Source of the DNA: Augochlora pura | Taxonomy: Eukaryota > Arthropoda > Insecta > Hymenoptera > Halictidae | NCBI RefSeq assembly: GCF_028453695.1 | Contig: NC_135781.1 | Location: 34,358,777 to 34,422,776 of the forward strand | DNA: 64,000 nt | Direction of reading: 5' to 3' | Part shown: one piece after another, positions 1-13,456 of the stretch | Layout of the letters: each line of letters starts with the position of its first letter | How positions within the stretch are numbered: the stretch's first letter is position 1 | Position numbers and translations under genes: made by a program | Notes under the pieces: model-generated | Database searches by the model: none | What the model saw: the letters and a program-made list of their open reading frames with translations, nothing else | What the model was told of the DNA's origin: nothing

Positions 1-673
1 TGAAAATAACGTTTTCGCGTTAGATATGTAATAAGTCGGTCCATGGGTTCGTGCGATTTTAATTTCGATTTAAATTTATGGCATAATAATAATTCGTTCG
101 TCGCGTCGAGTTAACAAGAATAAACATCTCCGGCATGTAAATAGTAAATGTTCGTTCTCGTTACATTGACACTCGATATTTCCTATAAAATTCATCACTT
201 AATTAGTCATTCTTATGTGGAGGATGACGTGGTAAAATATACTGGGCACGATAGAATACGTTGTACCATAAATTGAATCAAAATTAGAACCACCCGATAT
301 ATTATCCTATCCTATCTTGTCGTACGTGCTAATTCTGTAACCGGGTTTATCGGGCGTGTCGTCTACACAGAAAACTACAACTTCAGAAATCAGTAAATGG
401 ATTCGGCGAAGTTGTCGCGCCATTGCGTCTTCAAAGTCCGTGAAAGCATTCGACGAGATGCGATATCATAGAAGTAGGTGTCGAAGAAATTCGAGAGTCG
501 GAAAGTCGCATTGAAATGTTTCAGATCAAACGGAATCGCGAATCCGATACGAATCGAAGTTTCGATCGAAGAGCCACGCCGCCATTTTTCCGCCGCGCCG
601 ATAAGAAATCTTTGAGCTTGTTTTCCGTTGTTTCGCAAACCACTTTGCCGTTATCGCGGCACGTTCGTCGACA

Positions 674-712
674 GGATAATGCGGGATAATACGGGATAAT
701 ACGGGATAATGC
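674..712. repeat. 10-bp tandem repeat, 4 copies
   Basis: Unit GGATAATRCG repeated four times, alternating A or G at one position. No coding context. Confidence 0.9.
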
Positions 713-1110
713 AAAAATTGTTGCGAAACGAAGGTAGCCGGCGTAACGGGTCCCGTAACTCGAGCATAATGGACGCGAATTATTAATTATTCGATCTCGA
801 TCTGGCATCGGTCCGGTCTTGTCGCGCGCAATTTCCATTCAACAGCCTGTAGATCGCGGCGCGACACGGTCCCGCGTGAATTTTCCATGGTTCTCCGTTT
901 CCCCGGCTATATTTTCCCTGTCGTTCGATTCCGCGAGAACGATAGTGGGCGTGCGAAAAAAAACGCGGCCAGGTGCAAAACAACGAGCTCGCGAACCGCC
1001 CGCGACACAGCAATAAATTCCTGATATAATGTTGAATTACCGCGCGAAGGCAACGATAACCGGCGCGCCGGTTTATCTGGATCCCGCGTGGCCTGCCGGG
1101 ACTGGGGGGA

Positions 1111-1136
1111 CGGCCAGAGGCGGCCAGAGGCGGCCG
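1111..1136. repeat. 10-bp tandem repeat, 2.6 copies
   Basis: Unit CGGCCAGAGG twice plus CGGCC, in a GC-rich stretch. Confidence 0.8.
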
Positions 1137-4100
1137 GCAGCGTTAAGTGTGTAAAAATTGATTGCCGGCGATACAACGGTTTATTCAATTCTCCGATTCG
1201 CGTACACACAACGCGTCCCCGTAATCGCGCGCGCACCGCGCACCGCATACTGCACAATGCACGCCGCGCGACGCCCGACGCGACAGGCTGCAGCTTGTCG
1301 CGTCGGCTTGTGAAATTGATAACACCCGGGTAGTCATTGAGCCCGTAATTACAGCGTAGTGGCGTTTTATTGGGATTATTCTGCAGGAGTCGCACGCGGA
1401 GCGGTCTTTCTCGCGAGCAACCGGGAAAATTCGGAACGACGACGCGTCCGCCGTTCTCCGTCCGTCGATTAATTACCGGAAACAGATTCGCTGTCAAGTT
1501 CGACGGGCAGCGGCTTCTTAACCGACGCACCCCGTCGCGTCGGCCCGGTAATTCCCTGTAATTGATTTCCGTTTACCCGTTCTCGTTACGAACGCCGTCT
1601 TCTCTCCGCTCACCGTCTCCCCTCCGCGCGTATCTCAAAACGCATCGCGCAGTTCGAGACTTTTCCCCGAGCCCTTTCAACGCGCCGCGCTCCTTGGTGC
1701 TCGTCGCTTAACGAGGTCGTATCCCGGATATACGCTAACGATTCGTAATTCAGTGCTCGGAGGACGTGAAAAACCAGCTGGAACATTTTCCTCGGGACTA
1801 ATTCCGTTTTTCGGCCCCCGGACAATGAACGAGCGCTCCTCGCCTGCAAATTAAGCTTTCGCGAAACGCGATTCACTGACACCGTTCCGTAGCTATGCTT
1901 TTCAATTAATAACATTCCTCCGCCGCTGCGATCCTGGCAAATTACTTTCGTTGATTCCGAGGAACTCGGTGTTCCCAGCTAGGGACCCGCTAGATTCTTC
2001 TAAACGAACCTTAACTAGCCTCTTTGGCTAATAAACGGATTTACGCTACCGACGACTAGGTCCGCGGAAACGTCTCTGCGCGCAAGCATTTGTTTTACTT
2101 TCGAGATGTCGTCGCTCGGACAACGACAACATTTCTAAATTATCGTTGAATTAAGGCAAAAATTGTATCGAAAATAAAAGAGCTACTTATAATATAGTCT
2201 GTCGTGTATTAAAACAGGGAGTGTACCTCCTGAAAAGCTGAAAACGACTGCGGCGATTTTCTGATAAAAATCGGCCGATGCAAAGACGATTTCCAAAGTT
2301 TTGCAGCTATCTTGTTTAATCAGCCTGTGGAATAGTTCGAACGCCCTCGAGTTTTCCGGCTGTTTAAGTCGGGCGGTGCCACTGGCGGTGGCACGACGAG
2401 CGTTTGAATCGCGTTCGCTCGGCGAAAAAAGGGAACGCGTGGGCGTGTGGGGGCGGGCGGCAAACGAATTCTTATTCAGCGTGCGGCCCCTGACAAGGGC
2501 CAACGGCATCACCTGCACGGTGAATGGGCATTAAAGCGTTCGTAGCTGGAGCCGCGAGCGAACGAAAATGAAAGAGCAGCCACGCACCTATCTAGATCTC
2601 CGGGGAAAGTTTCATTACGGGAACTGCAACGCGCGGAAGCACCGTTGCCGGCAACGGAACAGAAAAGTGCGCGCCTGGCGAGCACGCGCGGCCCATTCCT
2701 ATCGCGATTTGCACGTTCGTCTTTGCTCGCGTGCCACTCGAGAACCGATGCCTAATGGCCGGCATTAATGATTCCGCGGTGGCCACGCGCACCGCGCCGT
2801 TCCACCTAATTACCCGAACGTCAAGCGCGATCGCTCCCTGCAATTTCGCCTGCCCGAAATCTCCCGCCGCGCCACGTCGCTTCCGACTGGAAAACCTCCC
2901 CTTCGAGGATATTTGATTTCCGTCGGAAATTCTTCGCAACCTGCTGCCTCCTACTTGCTACGCGAATAAATTTCTGCAGCTTACCAATGGGCGTCCGAGC
3001 TAATGGTAGGGTGACCTGACTAACGAGTGAACGCTTCAGCTGCATGTTTCTTCATTTCTTTGGCATTTTTTTGCGAAAGAACTATAACGTCTCTTTCAGG
3101 AAGCATTTACGAGGTTTATTTCGGTATGGTTTGATACGCTTAAAAATAATTTGGCTTGAACAAATCGATGCCATTGGCTACTTTGAAACGTAGCGAAATG
3201 TTGGTTCATGGTGCAGATTATTCTACGCGCCCTCTAATTTGAGACATCGTGGAATGGTATCTGATATTGGAGGTGCAATATCATTGCATTTCATTCGATA
3301 GTAATGCAAAATTTGATTGGAACATTTAGCAGAGATTTTGTCAATTCCCCGGTAGATTGAATCGCATGCGAAATGGCGCGGCATTGTCTGTCTAATCTGA
3401 ATATGGTGGAATTGATTCGCGAGTGGCGAATGATCTCGAATGGCCGAGGAAGTTCGTGCAGGGTCCGCAGGGGCCGATTAGCTCTTTTCAACGAGCTTCC
3501 CTTGCTCGGGTACCTCGGGCACGAGCAGCTTTTATTAAATCTGCACTGTAGCAGTAATAATGCAGAGGCTGAAGTACGTGAAGTGTCTCAAGCTGTTTTG
3601 GCGAGGGCTATTAACCCCACGGTGATGGCCTCTCCGCACGGTATAGCCCCGGCCCTAACTATATGTATATAGCTTGTTGTGTACCTTCGGTGTTGTCGAG
3701 GCCGTGGGGTGGAGTCTCGCATATTTCTCTCTTTTTTTCTTTTTTAAGCCTCGTTCCCTCGTTCCCGCTGGATTTTAGGATTCGCGGGAGCTTTCGTCGA
3801 GATAAATGGCGTATCGCTGTGCTCCCGGTCCTTCAGGCCAAGAGTTCCCCCATTCAATTCTTCGAATGGGATGCCGGCTAAATTCATGCCCGCTTTCTAC
3901 GGGAAACTGCATACTCCGCGCTCTGCACATGCACCCGCGCGAAGATAAAACGCGGACAGAAGGCGATGTGTCGTACCGGGCCGCGTGTTATGCTAATTCG
4001 CCCGGAGAGCCGATGAGATAGCGTCGAATATTAAAAACCGGCTGCCGCGCGGGCCCGTCTTGTTCCCACCTTAACACCGAGTTCGCATCCAATTTCGAAT

Positions 4101-5159
4101 TTTTCGAACTTCGGCCAGAATTTTATTCGTTTCCTCGTGCCATCGAAACGTTCGAACGGTTCACTGCATCCTTCGCCTACTTTATTATACGCGATATCCC
4201 ACAAAGTAGAACACCGTTCCACGCGAGCATTCTACTTTATTCGGAACTCGATGGACCCATTTAAGGATTATACGACGTAAACCGGTTCCAGCAACAAGAC
4301 AATCTAATTATTCGCTAATGGTATCAATGAAAGCACTTTTCGATTACATTAAACTACCGTGGCTCGCCCGATCGTGCCGTAGATGCGACTAAACGAAGGT
4401 TTAAATAGACCTTCGTTGTCCCGTTTCTGACACTGCGAACCGCGGATCAATCGATTTCCATCTACGAATCCCGCGAAAATGAATAATAACGAGTACATTC
4501 GTTCGCTTACTCGACCTCGATAACGCGTAGCAAAAGATGTCTGGACACTCTCTGTATATCTCAGATAAAATTTGCCGACACAGATCGTTTCGCGGAATGA
4601 ATTCGCATCGCGTATCACTTATTCATCGAAAGTGGTAAGCGTCCGCATTTACGAACACGTGTGCGCGCGCGTGTTTCTACCGAACGAGTGTAGCAACGCT
4701 GTATCGGATTGCCTTCGCCTTAATGCGCCTTCGTCGCGAATTAAAATTGTAGGATCGCCGGAAGCATTATCTAGCCGCGACATCATGAGTACCGACGACA
4801 TTAGCGGTCGCCGTACGATCCCATAACTTACCTCGATAACGAAGTTTCCATGGTTACTCATGTATTTTTCACGGAGAGGGGGAAAGGATTCCTCCTCGGT
4901 TCACCCGCATGCATATTTCGTCGTTTTCGTTTGCTGCTTGGCCCGCTGGTTAAAAAACACAGCTGGACGATCCGGAGAAAATGGACGCGGCCGACGCGAC
5001 GTTTTGGAGGGGCTGAATGTTTCGAGCGTTGAAAACCCGTCGGGACGGTGAATAAACAGAGAGGAAGAGTAGAATGAACTGCGCGCGGCCGACTTATTTA
5101 AACATTACAAATATTGTCGCTCGCGATAAAATCTTCCCCGGCCCTCCCTCTAGCCCTGC

Positions 5160-5192
5160 CTCGCGCGCCCCTCGCGCGCCCCTCGCGCGCTC
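5160..5192. repeat. 11-bp tandem repeat, 3 copies
   Basis: Unit CTCGCGCGCCC three times, the last copy with one change. Very CpG-rich. Confidence 0.85.
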
Positions 5193-5398
5193 CCGGCCCG
5201 CAGGCCGGCTCGCGTTAATGGCGTAACTTCGTTAAGGGGATGCGGCTCCACGCGTTCACACACGAAAGGAAAAATTCCGCGAGATGAAATTTTATGCAAT
5301 ACCTGCGCGAGCGGACGGCCTCGATGCGACGCCGGGGCCGTTGATTACTCGGAAATCCTTTGACAGTGCACGTTCACTTTGAATTTTTTAACGCGCCG

Positions 5399-5443
<45 letters not shown>
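5399..5443. repeat. GA microsatellite
   Basis: Nearly pure (GA)n with two AAAG interruptions. Apparent serine-leucine or arginine-glutamate frames across it are low-complexity artefacts. Confidence 0.95.
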
Positions 5444-7392
5444 CGCGTCCCGCTCGGCGCTTTGTTTCGCGACTAAATGGTGCGGAATAGAAATAAATGG
5501 AGTTATAAATATTACGTTCGTTACGTCCTTAATTAATCGGCCCGTCGATTCACGAGCGACCGCGCAAAGCTCCGGGAAACGATTCATCCACAAGTTGCTG
5601 CGTTTTTCTTTGATTTGGATCGCGCGCAGCTCGGCGAAACCGCGATACCATCGAGGAAACGATTACCAATTCCAGGATAACGTCACGCCGGTTCCGTTTT
5701 TAACCGGAACCCCCGTTGTAATTCGGTGTTGCTCGGCGACCCTCCTCTATTACCGGGAGCCGATCCACCGCGACGGCTGCACTGAATTATATTATCGCGT
5801 TTAGTACGCGTGTCGCGACGGACCATTTATTTTCGCGCCTATTTGCGGGCCGCATCGATGCCGCCGCCCGATACCGTCGCTTTTGTTCGATCGGCCGAAT
5901 GGATTTAATTGTGGCCGTTTCAAGATTCCCGATCCCCGGCCGAACAATGCCCGATCCGGTGTATTGTCGGCCGGCGCCATTTGTGCCGCATAAATAATGA
6001 ACCAATCCGAGTAATCCAGCTTTTTCGCCGACAGCCGAGTGCGAAATGCCAGCTCGATATTCTCACGAGTCGATTCTATTAATTGCTTAATGCTTCTCGA
6101 AAATCGAACTTTTTCAAAGAATTTTTCATTCAATCGATGCGTCGGCGTTTAAAGATCTTTTACACTAAACTTACCAAGCGTTCAAGGCAACGAAATGAGA
6201 AATTGTCTTTAGAATTCCAACGATTTTTAATTAAAAAATATGATATCGGTCGTCCCGGCCGCCATGGCAGCTGTAGGGTCAAGACTTCGTTAGAATCGGC
6301 ATTTTTCGGCGGTCAATCGACGCGCGAAACCAGGCGTTTCTCTCGACATTCCTTTTGTCGCGGCGGACAGTGGCAATCGATCGTACGCGGAATTGCGCGT
6401 GAACAAAAATTCTCGCAACGGCGTGATTTAAAAAGTAATTTTTCTCGGCTGTGGACGGCGTAACTCGTGCCAGCAACTACATCAGCGAAACACGCGTTTT
6501 ACTTATGGTGTTCGTTCTGGCTGCATTATTATCTCGCTATTACGTTCCCGCTTCATCCACGTTCTATTTATATTTCACTAGCGCAACACCAATAAAAATT
6601 TCGCTTTCATATTTATTCATTAGATCTTAATGAGAAGTTACTCAACGGCACGGGCGAGTTCCCGATAAAACTGAGTTATAAGCGACCTGGTTCGCTGGGC
6701 AGGACCCGCGCGCAACGTCCCTCCGATAGAATTAACAATATTCAATGCGAGAAGTGGACATTGCCCGTAATAATTGTTCCTCGTAGAAGCGAGAATAAAC
6801 ATTGCACGGCAAACTACACGATGAATGAACAGTCTCTCCAGCGTATGAACATTCTCTGTGTCGCGTGGAAACGTAACGTTTATCACGTATTAAAAATGAA
6901 ACGACTCTGTTATACGGCGACGGAAGTTTTAGATTTTGTTTCGGCCGATAATTTGTTTCGCATGGTAACGCGTTCAGAGCAAAAAATAGCTACTCTAAAT
7001 CAAACATTTTACGGTGCTTTCGATGAAACTACGATGAAATTATTCACCGAGAAATATTGCTCGTCTTTCTGGTTTCACGATTCAGCATGCAACGAAAAAT
7101 AATTTCGCATTAGAGGGATCAAACGCGTCGAGCAGAAATGATAAAAAACGGAACGGTACAATTTTTCGTGCAATCAACTCAACGAAGAGAAATCGATCCC
7201 CATCGCGAACTCTTTATTTTCAGGGGAAAATCAGAAAAATGATCGCGCGGCAGTCAGCCGGCATGATCGATACATTCAGAATCCGGTTCGCGTCCCTAAT
7301 TCCCATCAGAGAGATTTCACCCCGTACTGCCACTACTTTACCGCAATTTTTTTCTCGCCATTCCGTCTCCACCTACCTATCCCCCCTCTTTT

Positions 7393-7425
7393 TTCTCTCT
7401 CTCTCCCTCTCTCTCTGTCTCTCTC
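7393..7425. repeat. CT microsatellite
   Basis: Interrupted (CT)n within a longer pyrimidine-rich stretch. Confidence 0.9.
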
Positions 7426-9179
7426 GTGCAAGTTCTCACGCGGATCGCCCGCAGCTGAATCGTCGACAAATCGGCCGTCGGAATTACCGGATGTCCCGGG
7501 CTGTCGCGCGGCCATTTTCCCCGTGACTCCTCTTCTCCCCTTTCAAACCGGATGTAAACGGAGCTGAAACGCGGAGCCGTCGCTCCAATTCGTCGTTGAC
7601 GCCGCAGATCCCTCGCGAATAGAGATAATCACCCTGTGCGGAGGCCCTTGTGTTTGGACAGGCTTCCTGTTGCAATTTCGAGGCAATTGTATCAATTTCA
7701 TCCCTGTGACGCGCCTTCGGACGTTCTTTGATCGCTTGATTGCGGGGAGCTTCCCGTGACGTATACATACCTCGTGCATCGCGGTGGAGCCACGAAATTT
7801 CGCGCGACGACAACGGACAAATTATGTAGTGACGAGTTTCGCGGGTATAAAGCTGCACAGTTTTCAAAAAGTTTGCCAATTATTATGCGAGAGATTTAGA
7901 ACCGCGGCGACACATGGCTCGACCTACTAATTTCGAAGAGCAGAGTCCGGGCCGGCGATAAATCCGAACTCTCGAGAAACTTTACAGCTCCCAAGATGTT
8001 CCAGGAATCGTAGATTCCACCCCCAATTTACGATACCGCTCTTCCGTCTTTTTTTCTCATTTCACCCCAAAAAACAGCTGATCAAATTTTATGAAAAATT
8101 TTACGCGGACTCGGTACGCGGCTCTGCGGAATTTAGCAATTGAATTTTGTAGGGTGATTTCGCCTACGAAGCAAATTGAGAAAACTATAAACCCGGCTGC
8201 CGTTTACTCGAAGAATACCGGTCGATTATTTTCGGCTCGCGTGATTCTATTTAAATCGAAGAGCAAGCATCGACGGGTTTCTTAAATTTGAAAAAGCTCC
8301 CCGCATATTAGATTAGCATGCAGCCAGCTGCACCGTGGCTCCGAGGCTCCATAAATTCAAGATTCTATCGGTCGAATAAATTTTCTCGAAGCCCCTCGGC
8401 TCCTTCCGATATTTTAAAAGGAACCACGAACATCAACTGTTCAAGTTTCGTTTGCCGCTTCGATCAGATATTCGTCGACGACCTTAATTTTCGGTAGACG
8501 AATTAACCTAAAATAAAACGGCAGGGTAGTTTTTTTTTTTGAAGCACCAAGATCGATGCCACGTTTCGATAGAAAAAATGAATCGATTTTACGAGAAGAA
8601 AAAAAAATGAAAATTCGCTTAAAAAATTACGAAAATTCCTTGCACCGCATTCCGACTGCTACGTCTTGATCCGGTAGCATTATTGGTCGGGTAATTCGAT
8701 GTTTCACGTCGGCGTGCGCCACCGCCGGGAGAAGAATGGTTGGAGGTGCTTTCGGGAGATTAATCACGGTCCGAGAAAGGGTTTCCACATTTTACTGGTA
8801 CCATACGTACGTATATGTATATGCATATATAGAGTCTAGATAGATATAGATATATTTCTGGTTGTTGTCGTTTGTTTTATTTCTTTCTCACATATCACTC
8901 GCAGCAGGCGCGCTTGCTCGCACGAAACTCTCGGAAACGGGGGGCTCGCTCGAAGGACACCGGGACATGTACAATCTCGTTTCTCTCGCTGGCGCTGATT
9001 CGAGCTGTCCAAGACGCCCCGCTTACAATCGCTGTCCGTCGCTGGACGATTCTTTTCGCTTAATCGATTAACGAATGGCGGAGTCCCGTCGTCGACCGTG
9101 TCCTGGGATTCGCGGTATTCGCGGGATTCTCTCGTCGCACTCGCCGCGCGCGAACACAACTTTTCGTTCGAGTGTTCGC

Positions 9180-9193
9180 GTGTGTGTGTGTGT
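9180..9193. repeat. GT microsatellite, 7 copies
   Basis: Pure (TG)7 with cg on each side. Confidence 0.85.
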
Positions 9194-11344
9194 CGCGTGG
9201 TCACCGTCGCCGAGGTACCCCGACACTGAACGTGTTCCGCCCCTGAAGCGGATTTCCAGATTTCCGCGCGGAAATCGGAGCTACAAGAACGATTTAGAAA
9301 TCTCTTCACCGAGGAGAGCCGGTCACCGGCTACCTCGTAACACTGTTATAGTCTCTGTATCGTTTAAACTAACGCACAAGTCTTATTTAATCAGAAGACA
9401 CGCACACTTTGTCTCTCTCTCACACACACATTCGCTCGCTATCTATATTTTTTCTCTCACTCCACTCGGATCGCTCAAAATCTCAGGCTTCAACTTCGCG
9501 AAGGATTTCATCCTCCCCAGCCACGCTCGTTCTCAACCCTTTCGCGCCCAATCAATTGCAATTTTGCATCGCGAGTCTCTGCGCAAACGTTTTCCAAGGT
9601 TTAAGAAACTCGAGGGTACCCGATCCAGATACTTTTTAATTATAACTCGTGTCGAAAATATAGAATACTGTTTTGTTGTAAAAGGTCGACGCGAAAGGGT
9701 GAAGCGATGCCTTATCGATTTAAAGTAATTACAATCGCTCGGATTCGACCCTTAAGCGGCACACGATTCAACTGATCGGCGTTTAATTAATTGCCACGCA
9801 ACTGTTCGAGGTTTCGAGAGGTACATAATCCTTTATCGTCGTTCGCCGCGGACGTAATGTATACGTAGAAAATTAATTTTCGCTTACGCGATCGCCTCCC
9901 CTCGATTTCATCTAATAAACACAGCCAAACAATTGATATAAATTCAAAGTTTCGTGAAATACTGTTGCGTTTCCGACGTCCAGGAAGAAAGACCGCGACC
10001 CAACGAAACGAGCCCGTGAATGCGAACAATACCAGGCACAGGTCGATCGGCTAATCGATGCCGACGACTGTGGTAGCTGCTGGTTGGCTGTGAAACCTCA
10101 ACGCCGGCGCGATACAAGGACATCTAATCGTGCCCAAAATAATTTATTACAATTATCATCGTATCGTCTAATAATAAACAATGCCTTATCAATGTATTCT
10201 ATAGGATAACAGGGATATGTTAACATTGTAAAATGAATGTCGCCTACGATAACGCCGTCGAGAATCGCAACGCTCGTTTTTTCAATCCGCGAAGGATACG
10301 TTAGGGGATGAGAATTTGTAGCCGTGCGATTGTTCATAATCACCGACTCGTCCGGCTGGACGGTCTACGAGCAAACAATTTACCGATCCGCGACTCGTTG
10401 CCCGGAAAAGAGCGGAAACAATTAGATCCACGGACGAGAGTGGGAGGCCCACTTAAGGGTGAACAGGGGGCTTCGGAAAAAAAATCGCGGCAAGTCCGTT
10501 GCCGGTGAAACTTGGCCCGTGAAAGTAACAATCGGTTGCGGTGTGCGGGCAGGAAACACTGGGTTTGCTGATTGCTCGAGTGTGTTCCGAGCGATGGCTG
10601 ATTGATTTCCATAATTGGAATGCGGCTGCAGTGGATGGAAATTTCTTTGTGTCCGTGTATTAATGAATGGCGTGTTCGACGCGTGGTCCGAACGAACGAG
10701 GGTTTCGCGGGGAATTTATTAACGGGTATTCCGAACCCGGCGTTCGTTCTCCCGCAGCCGATGAATGTCAGCGAGACCGGCCGTACGTGTTTCGAAAATT
10801 CGGAGATATTTCCGATCTCGAGCGAGCGGCGGCCGTCGTCGTCGATTTCATTGGCCGCTACGCGCGTGGCGTTCACGCCGAGTGCACGCCGAGAACCGTC
10901 GATGAAAACTTTTTCCACCGTCGGACAGCGCTCGCCTAACTCGATGATCCGATCGAGGCGAGCGCCTCTCACCCTCGACGGGCTTTTACAAGCTTCTCGG
11001 ATCCTGTTCGATCGATCGCAGCGACGACGCGCCCTGCGATCGTTTCTAATACGCCGTCTCCGCTCTCCTCGAAGTCTCGCGGGGATTGTTTTTCACGGGG
11101 GCGTCGCGATCGAACGGATAGCCTCTCCACGATCGGCCCACGAAAGCGTTCTCCTGTTTGGTCTCTCAATAGTTAGTCGCTATCAAAGCGAACGAAGAAA
11201 GGTTCGAGAATCCGTGAAATTCGAGCGGATATCGTTTGTTCTCGCGCGGAGCCTTTCGTGGGCCTTTGCCGCGTCGCGTTCGCGGAAACTTTTTCCCTTC
11301 GGGCGCAAGAAAACGAGCAGACTGCGCGGATCCTTGCGCGAGTA

Positions 11345-11820
11345 CGTGGTTTTATGAAAACCAGAATAAAGGAAGAATTCTTATCCGTTTTAATCTAAAG
11401 AGATCCCCCGTGGCGCGCGAGCTTGCGGACGCCACGTGTACACAAATGTCCGCGGTCTGGTAACAAACGCAATGATATGATCACCGGCCATATGAAACGG
11501 CCAACGTTTCGCACTTGATAATTAATTAACAGAGTTACATTTCATTTAAAAAACGGCTTTCACTGAATAGCCTTCTACCGAACATTTGTATAAATCCCCA
11601 TTTTCCATAGAACTCGTGGTTTTCCCCGGAACCGTAATTCTATAATCTCTTTCCATGTAAACGACGCTCTCGTGTCTCGCGGGTCTCTCTACGGGCCGCC
11701 GCGCGACCGCACAGAAATCCGCAGCCTAGCAACAAACGTAACGAAATTATCACCGACGGAGATTCCGCGTCGGGTCGACAAAACGTCGCGCTGAGCAATT
11801 AACAAAACAAACTTACACTT
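11345..11820 (+). repeat. Diverged direct duplication with about 270-bp spacing
   Basis: Two anchors recur at the same distance. CGTGGTTTT occurs at 11345 and 11615 (270 bp). The stretch starting TCCGCGGTCTGG at 11449 recurs as TCCGCAGCCTAG at 11718 (269 bp) and stays alignable for about 38 bp at roughly 80 percent identity, through ATCACCG. Later AATTAAC and TTACA words are also shared. The two equal offsets argue for an old tandem duplication rather than chance. Confidence 0.65.
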
Positions 11821-11937
11821 CCCGAAAAAAGAAAAGCAAACAAGCGTTGCTCGACGCCCGCTACAATTGTTGAATGCGCCGTGCATCGTGTCTCGCGCTT
11901 TCTTTCACAGGTGTTTGCGAGAAGAAAGATCACGCGT

Positions 11938-11938
<1 letters not shown>

Positions 11939-11975
<37 letters not shown>
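11939..11975. repeat. CT then CA compound microsatellite
   Basis: (CT)11 directly followed by (CA)7. Confidence 0.95.
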
Positions 11976-12067
11976 TCTTTCTCTCTAGCTATTTATCCAT
12001 CTCTCGCCCTCTCCTATCTCTTTCTCGAATCGAAAAACCGGGCTTGCCCAAGAAAATTCATGCAGTG

Positions 12068-12071
<4 letters not shown>

Positions 12072-12098
<27 letters not shown>

Positions 12099-12171
12099 CG
12101 TTTGATTCCCTGTGTGTTTAATGTCCTGTGTGTCGCGTTTACACGTGTGTTTGTGTACGTGCGTGTACATG
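12072..12171. repeat. GT microsatellite and degenerate GT tail
   Basis: A pure 27-nt GT run at 12072-12098 is followed by decayed TGTG-rich sequence to about 12171. Alternating purine-pyrimidine sequence of this kind can adopt Z-DNA. Confidence 0.9.
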
Positions 12172-12298
12172 TTTAACTTATAAATTCATTGGAGGGGATT
12201 GCCCTGTGCGCGATATAGGTCGCGAGACTCGAGCCCCAGTATTGCTATACTTGTAAATCACAACCATCGGAGTATTTAATTTAATAACTAGACGTGTG

Positions 12299-12334
12299 TA
12301 TATATATATATATATATATATTTTTATATATATA
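12299..12334. repeat. TA microsatellite
   Basis: (TA)n of about 23 nt, a T run, then a shorter TATATATA run. Confidence 0.9.
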
Positions 12335-12340
12335 GATATT

Positions 12341-12396
12341 TTTTTGTTTGTTTGCTTGTTTGTTTCTTTGTTTGTTTGTTTGGTTGGTTGTTTGTT
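12341..12396. repeat. TTTG tetranucleotide repeat
   Basis: About 12 degenerate copies of TTTG with TTTC and TTGG variants. It continues directly from the TA repeat, so 11939-12396 is almost entirely simple sequence. Confidence 0.9.
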
Positions 12397-12889
12397 CGAT
12401 ACATAGGTTACGGTGTACTCTAGCGTAGTGTTTCTCTGGATCGGGCGACCAGGCCCAATGTACACAGTGTTTCCCATTTTTACACGAGATCGACAGAGGA
12501 TCCCGCGGATCTGGATCGCGACGCTCGAGACGCCGCGCGAACGTGCAAAAAAACCCGCGAGGAATCCGCGGATAAGGGTGGTGCCTGGGGAATTTACCAA
12601 AAATATTTCCTCCGTCAACGTTCGACGATGCTCCCGGGAATCCCCGGGCAAAATCATACTTTCGTTCTGCATCGAATTCGAATGACTCGAGATAACACAT
12701 TCGATGTCTGTACCGTCGACGAACGTGTCTCGTTTATCTTTTTATACGAATCGACGCTGGACCACTGGATTAATTGGTACGAATGTTATGTTCGCAATTA
12801 TTTAAATTATGAAAACGTTTATATTTTTCATTGGTAAACTAGTGACGTAAATGTTTTAATAAAAATTCACAAAGTCTGAGCAAATGATT

Positions 12890-12904
12890 GAACGGTGACC
12901 GTTC
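12890..12904. other. Perfect 15-bp palindrome GAACGGT-G-ACCGTTC
   Basis: Seven-base arms around a single central base, in AT-rich surroundings. Each arm contains an AACGG word like a Myb half-site. A binding role is only a suggestion. Confidence 0.35.
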
Positions 12905-13336
12905 TTAATAATTTCTCCAATTGATCGAGACAATTCTCGTATCGTTTGATTTATTTCTAAAAAATCAAATGCTTTTCTCGTTTTAAGATAACGCGTTCGA
13001 GAACGTTGACGAACAAAGGACGCGTAGGCGGAGGGACGATCTCCGATAGAAAATATATAGGAGGGGGACGAACGCGCGCGTTCGACTCGAGATCCGCGAG
13101 AGTCCTCCTCGAGGAATCAACACCCCTGCCGATGCGGATGCGGTAGTGTAGCGTTTAATGTAATATATCATGTGGTACAATAATATATCTACGCACTCCC
13201 GAGCCTCCTGTCCAAGAAGGCCCGTGAAGGTCGCGGGTGTCGCGGAGGTTCAAGCGCGACCTCTTCTGCCCCTCGGGGAATCAACACAATATTTCCTTCC
13301 GATCAATTTCGCTGCCGCGGGAATACGCGGGGGAGT

Positions 13337-13356
13337 GGGGGGGGGGGGGGGGGGGG
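13337..13356. repeat. G20 homopolymer at the gap edge
   Basis: Twenty consecutive G end exactly where the N run starts. This is probably the cause of the assembly break. Confidence 0.9.
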
Positions 13357-13456
13357 NNNNNNNNNNNNNNNNNNNNNNNNNNNNNNNNNNNNNNNNNNNN
13401 NNNNNNNNNNNNNNNNNNNNNNNNNNNNNNNNNNNNNNNNNNNNNNNNNNNNNNNN
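13357..13456. other. Assembly gap, 100 N
   Basis: Exactly 100 N, the usual placeholder for a gap of unknown size, so coordinates across it are not true distances. All open frames spanning it are artefacts. Confidence 0.98.

Larger units (their letters stand above)
1..5398. other. Non-coding region, no recognised gene
   Basis: AT-rich to about 600 and again at 3050-3350, CpG-rich elsewhere. Open frames here have no recognisable domain and overlap each other on several strands. A 10-bp array lies at 674-712, another at 1111-1136 and an 11-bp array at 5160-5192. A strong minus-strand donor-like GAGGTAAGT reads through 4826-4834 but has no supporting exon. Confidence 0.6.
5444..11344. other. Non-coding region, no recognised gene
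   Basis: Mixed composition with a CT tract at 7393-7425, an A/T-rich stretch with T11 at 8530-8540, a TATA-rich stretch at 8803-8856 and short GT and CT/CA runs near 9180 and 9412. The longest open frames (9075-9728 and 10602-11357, plus strand) have no recognisable motif and arginine/serine-rich, low-information translations typical of CpG-rich non-coding DNA. Confidence 0.55.

Noticed and set aside
4826..4861. Minus-strand ATG followed by a strong GAGGTAAGT donor
   Set aside because: Only about ten codons, no recognisable peptide and no acceptor partner.
10205..10220. AGGATAACAGGGATAT, similar to a homing endonuclease site
   Set aside because: Only a partial match and no homing element nearby; chance similarity.
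10602..11357. 251-codon plus-strand open frame
   Set aside because: No motif, odd composition and overlapping frames on the other strand; length is expected by chance in CpG-rich DNA.
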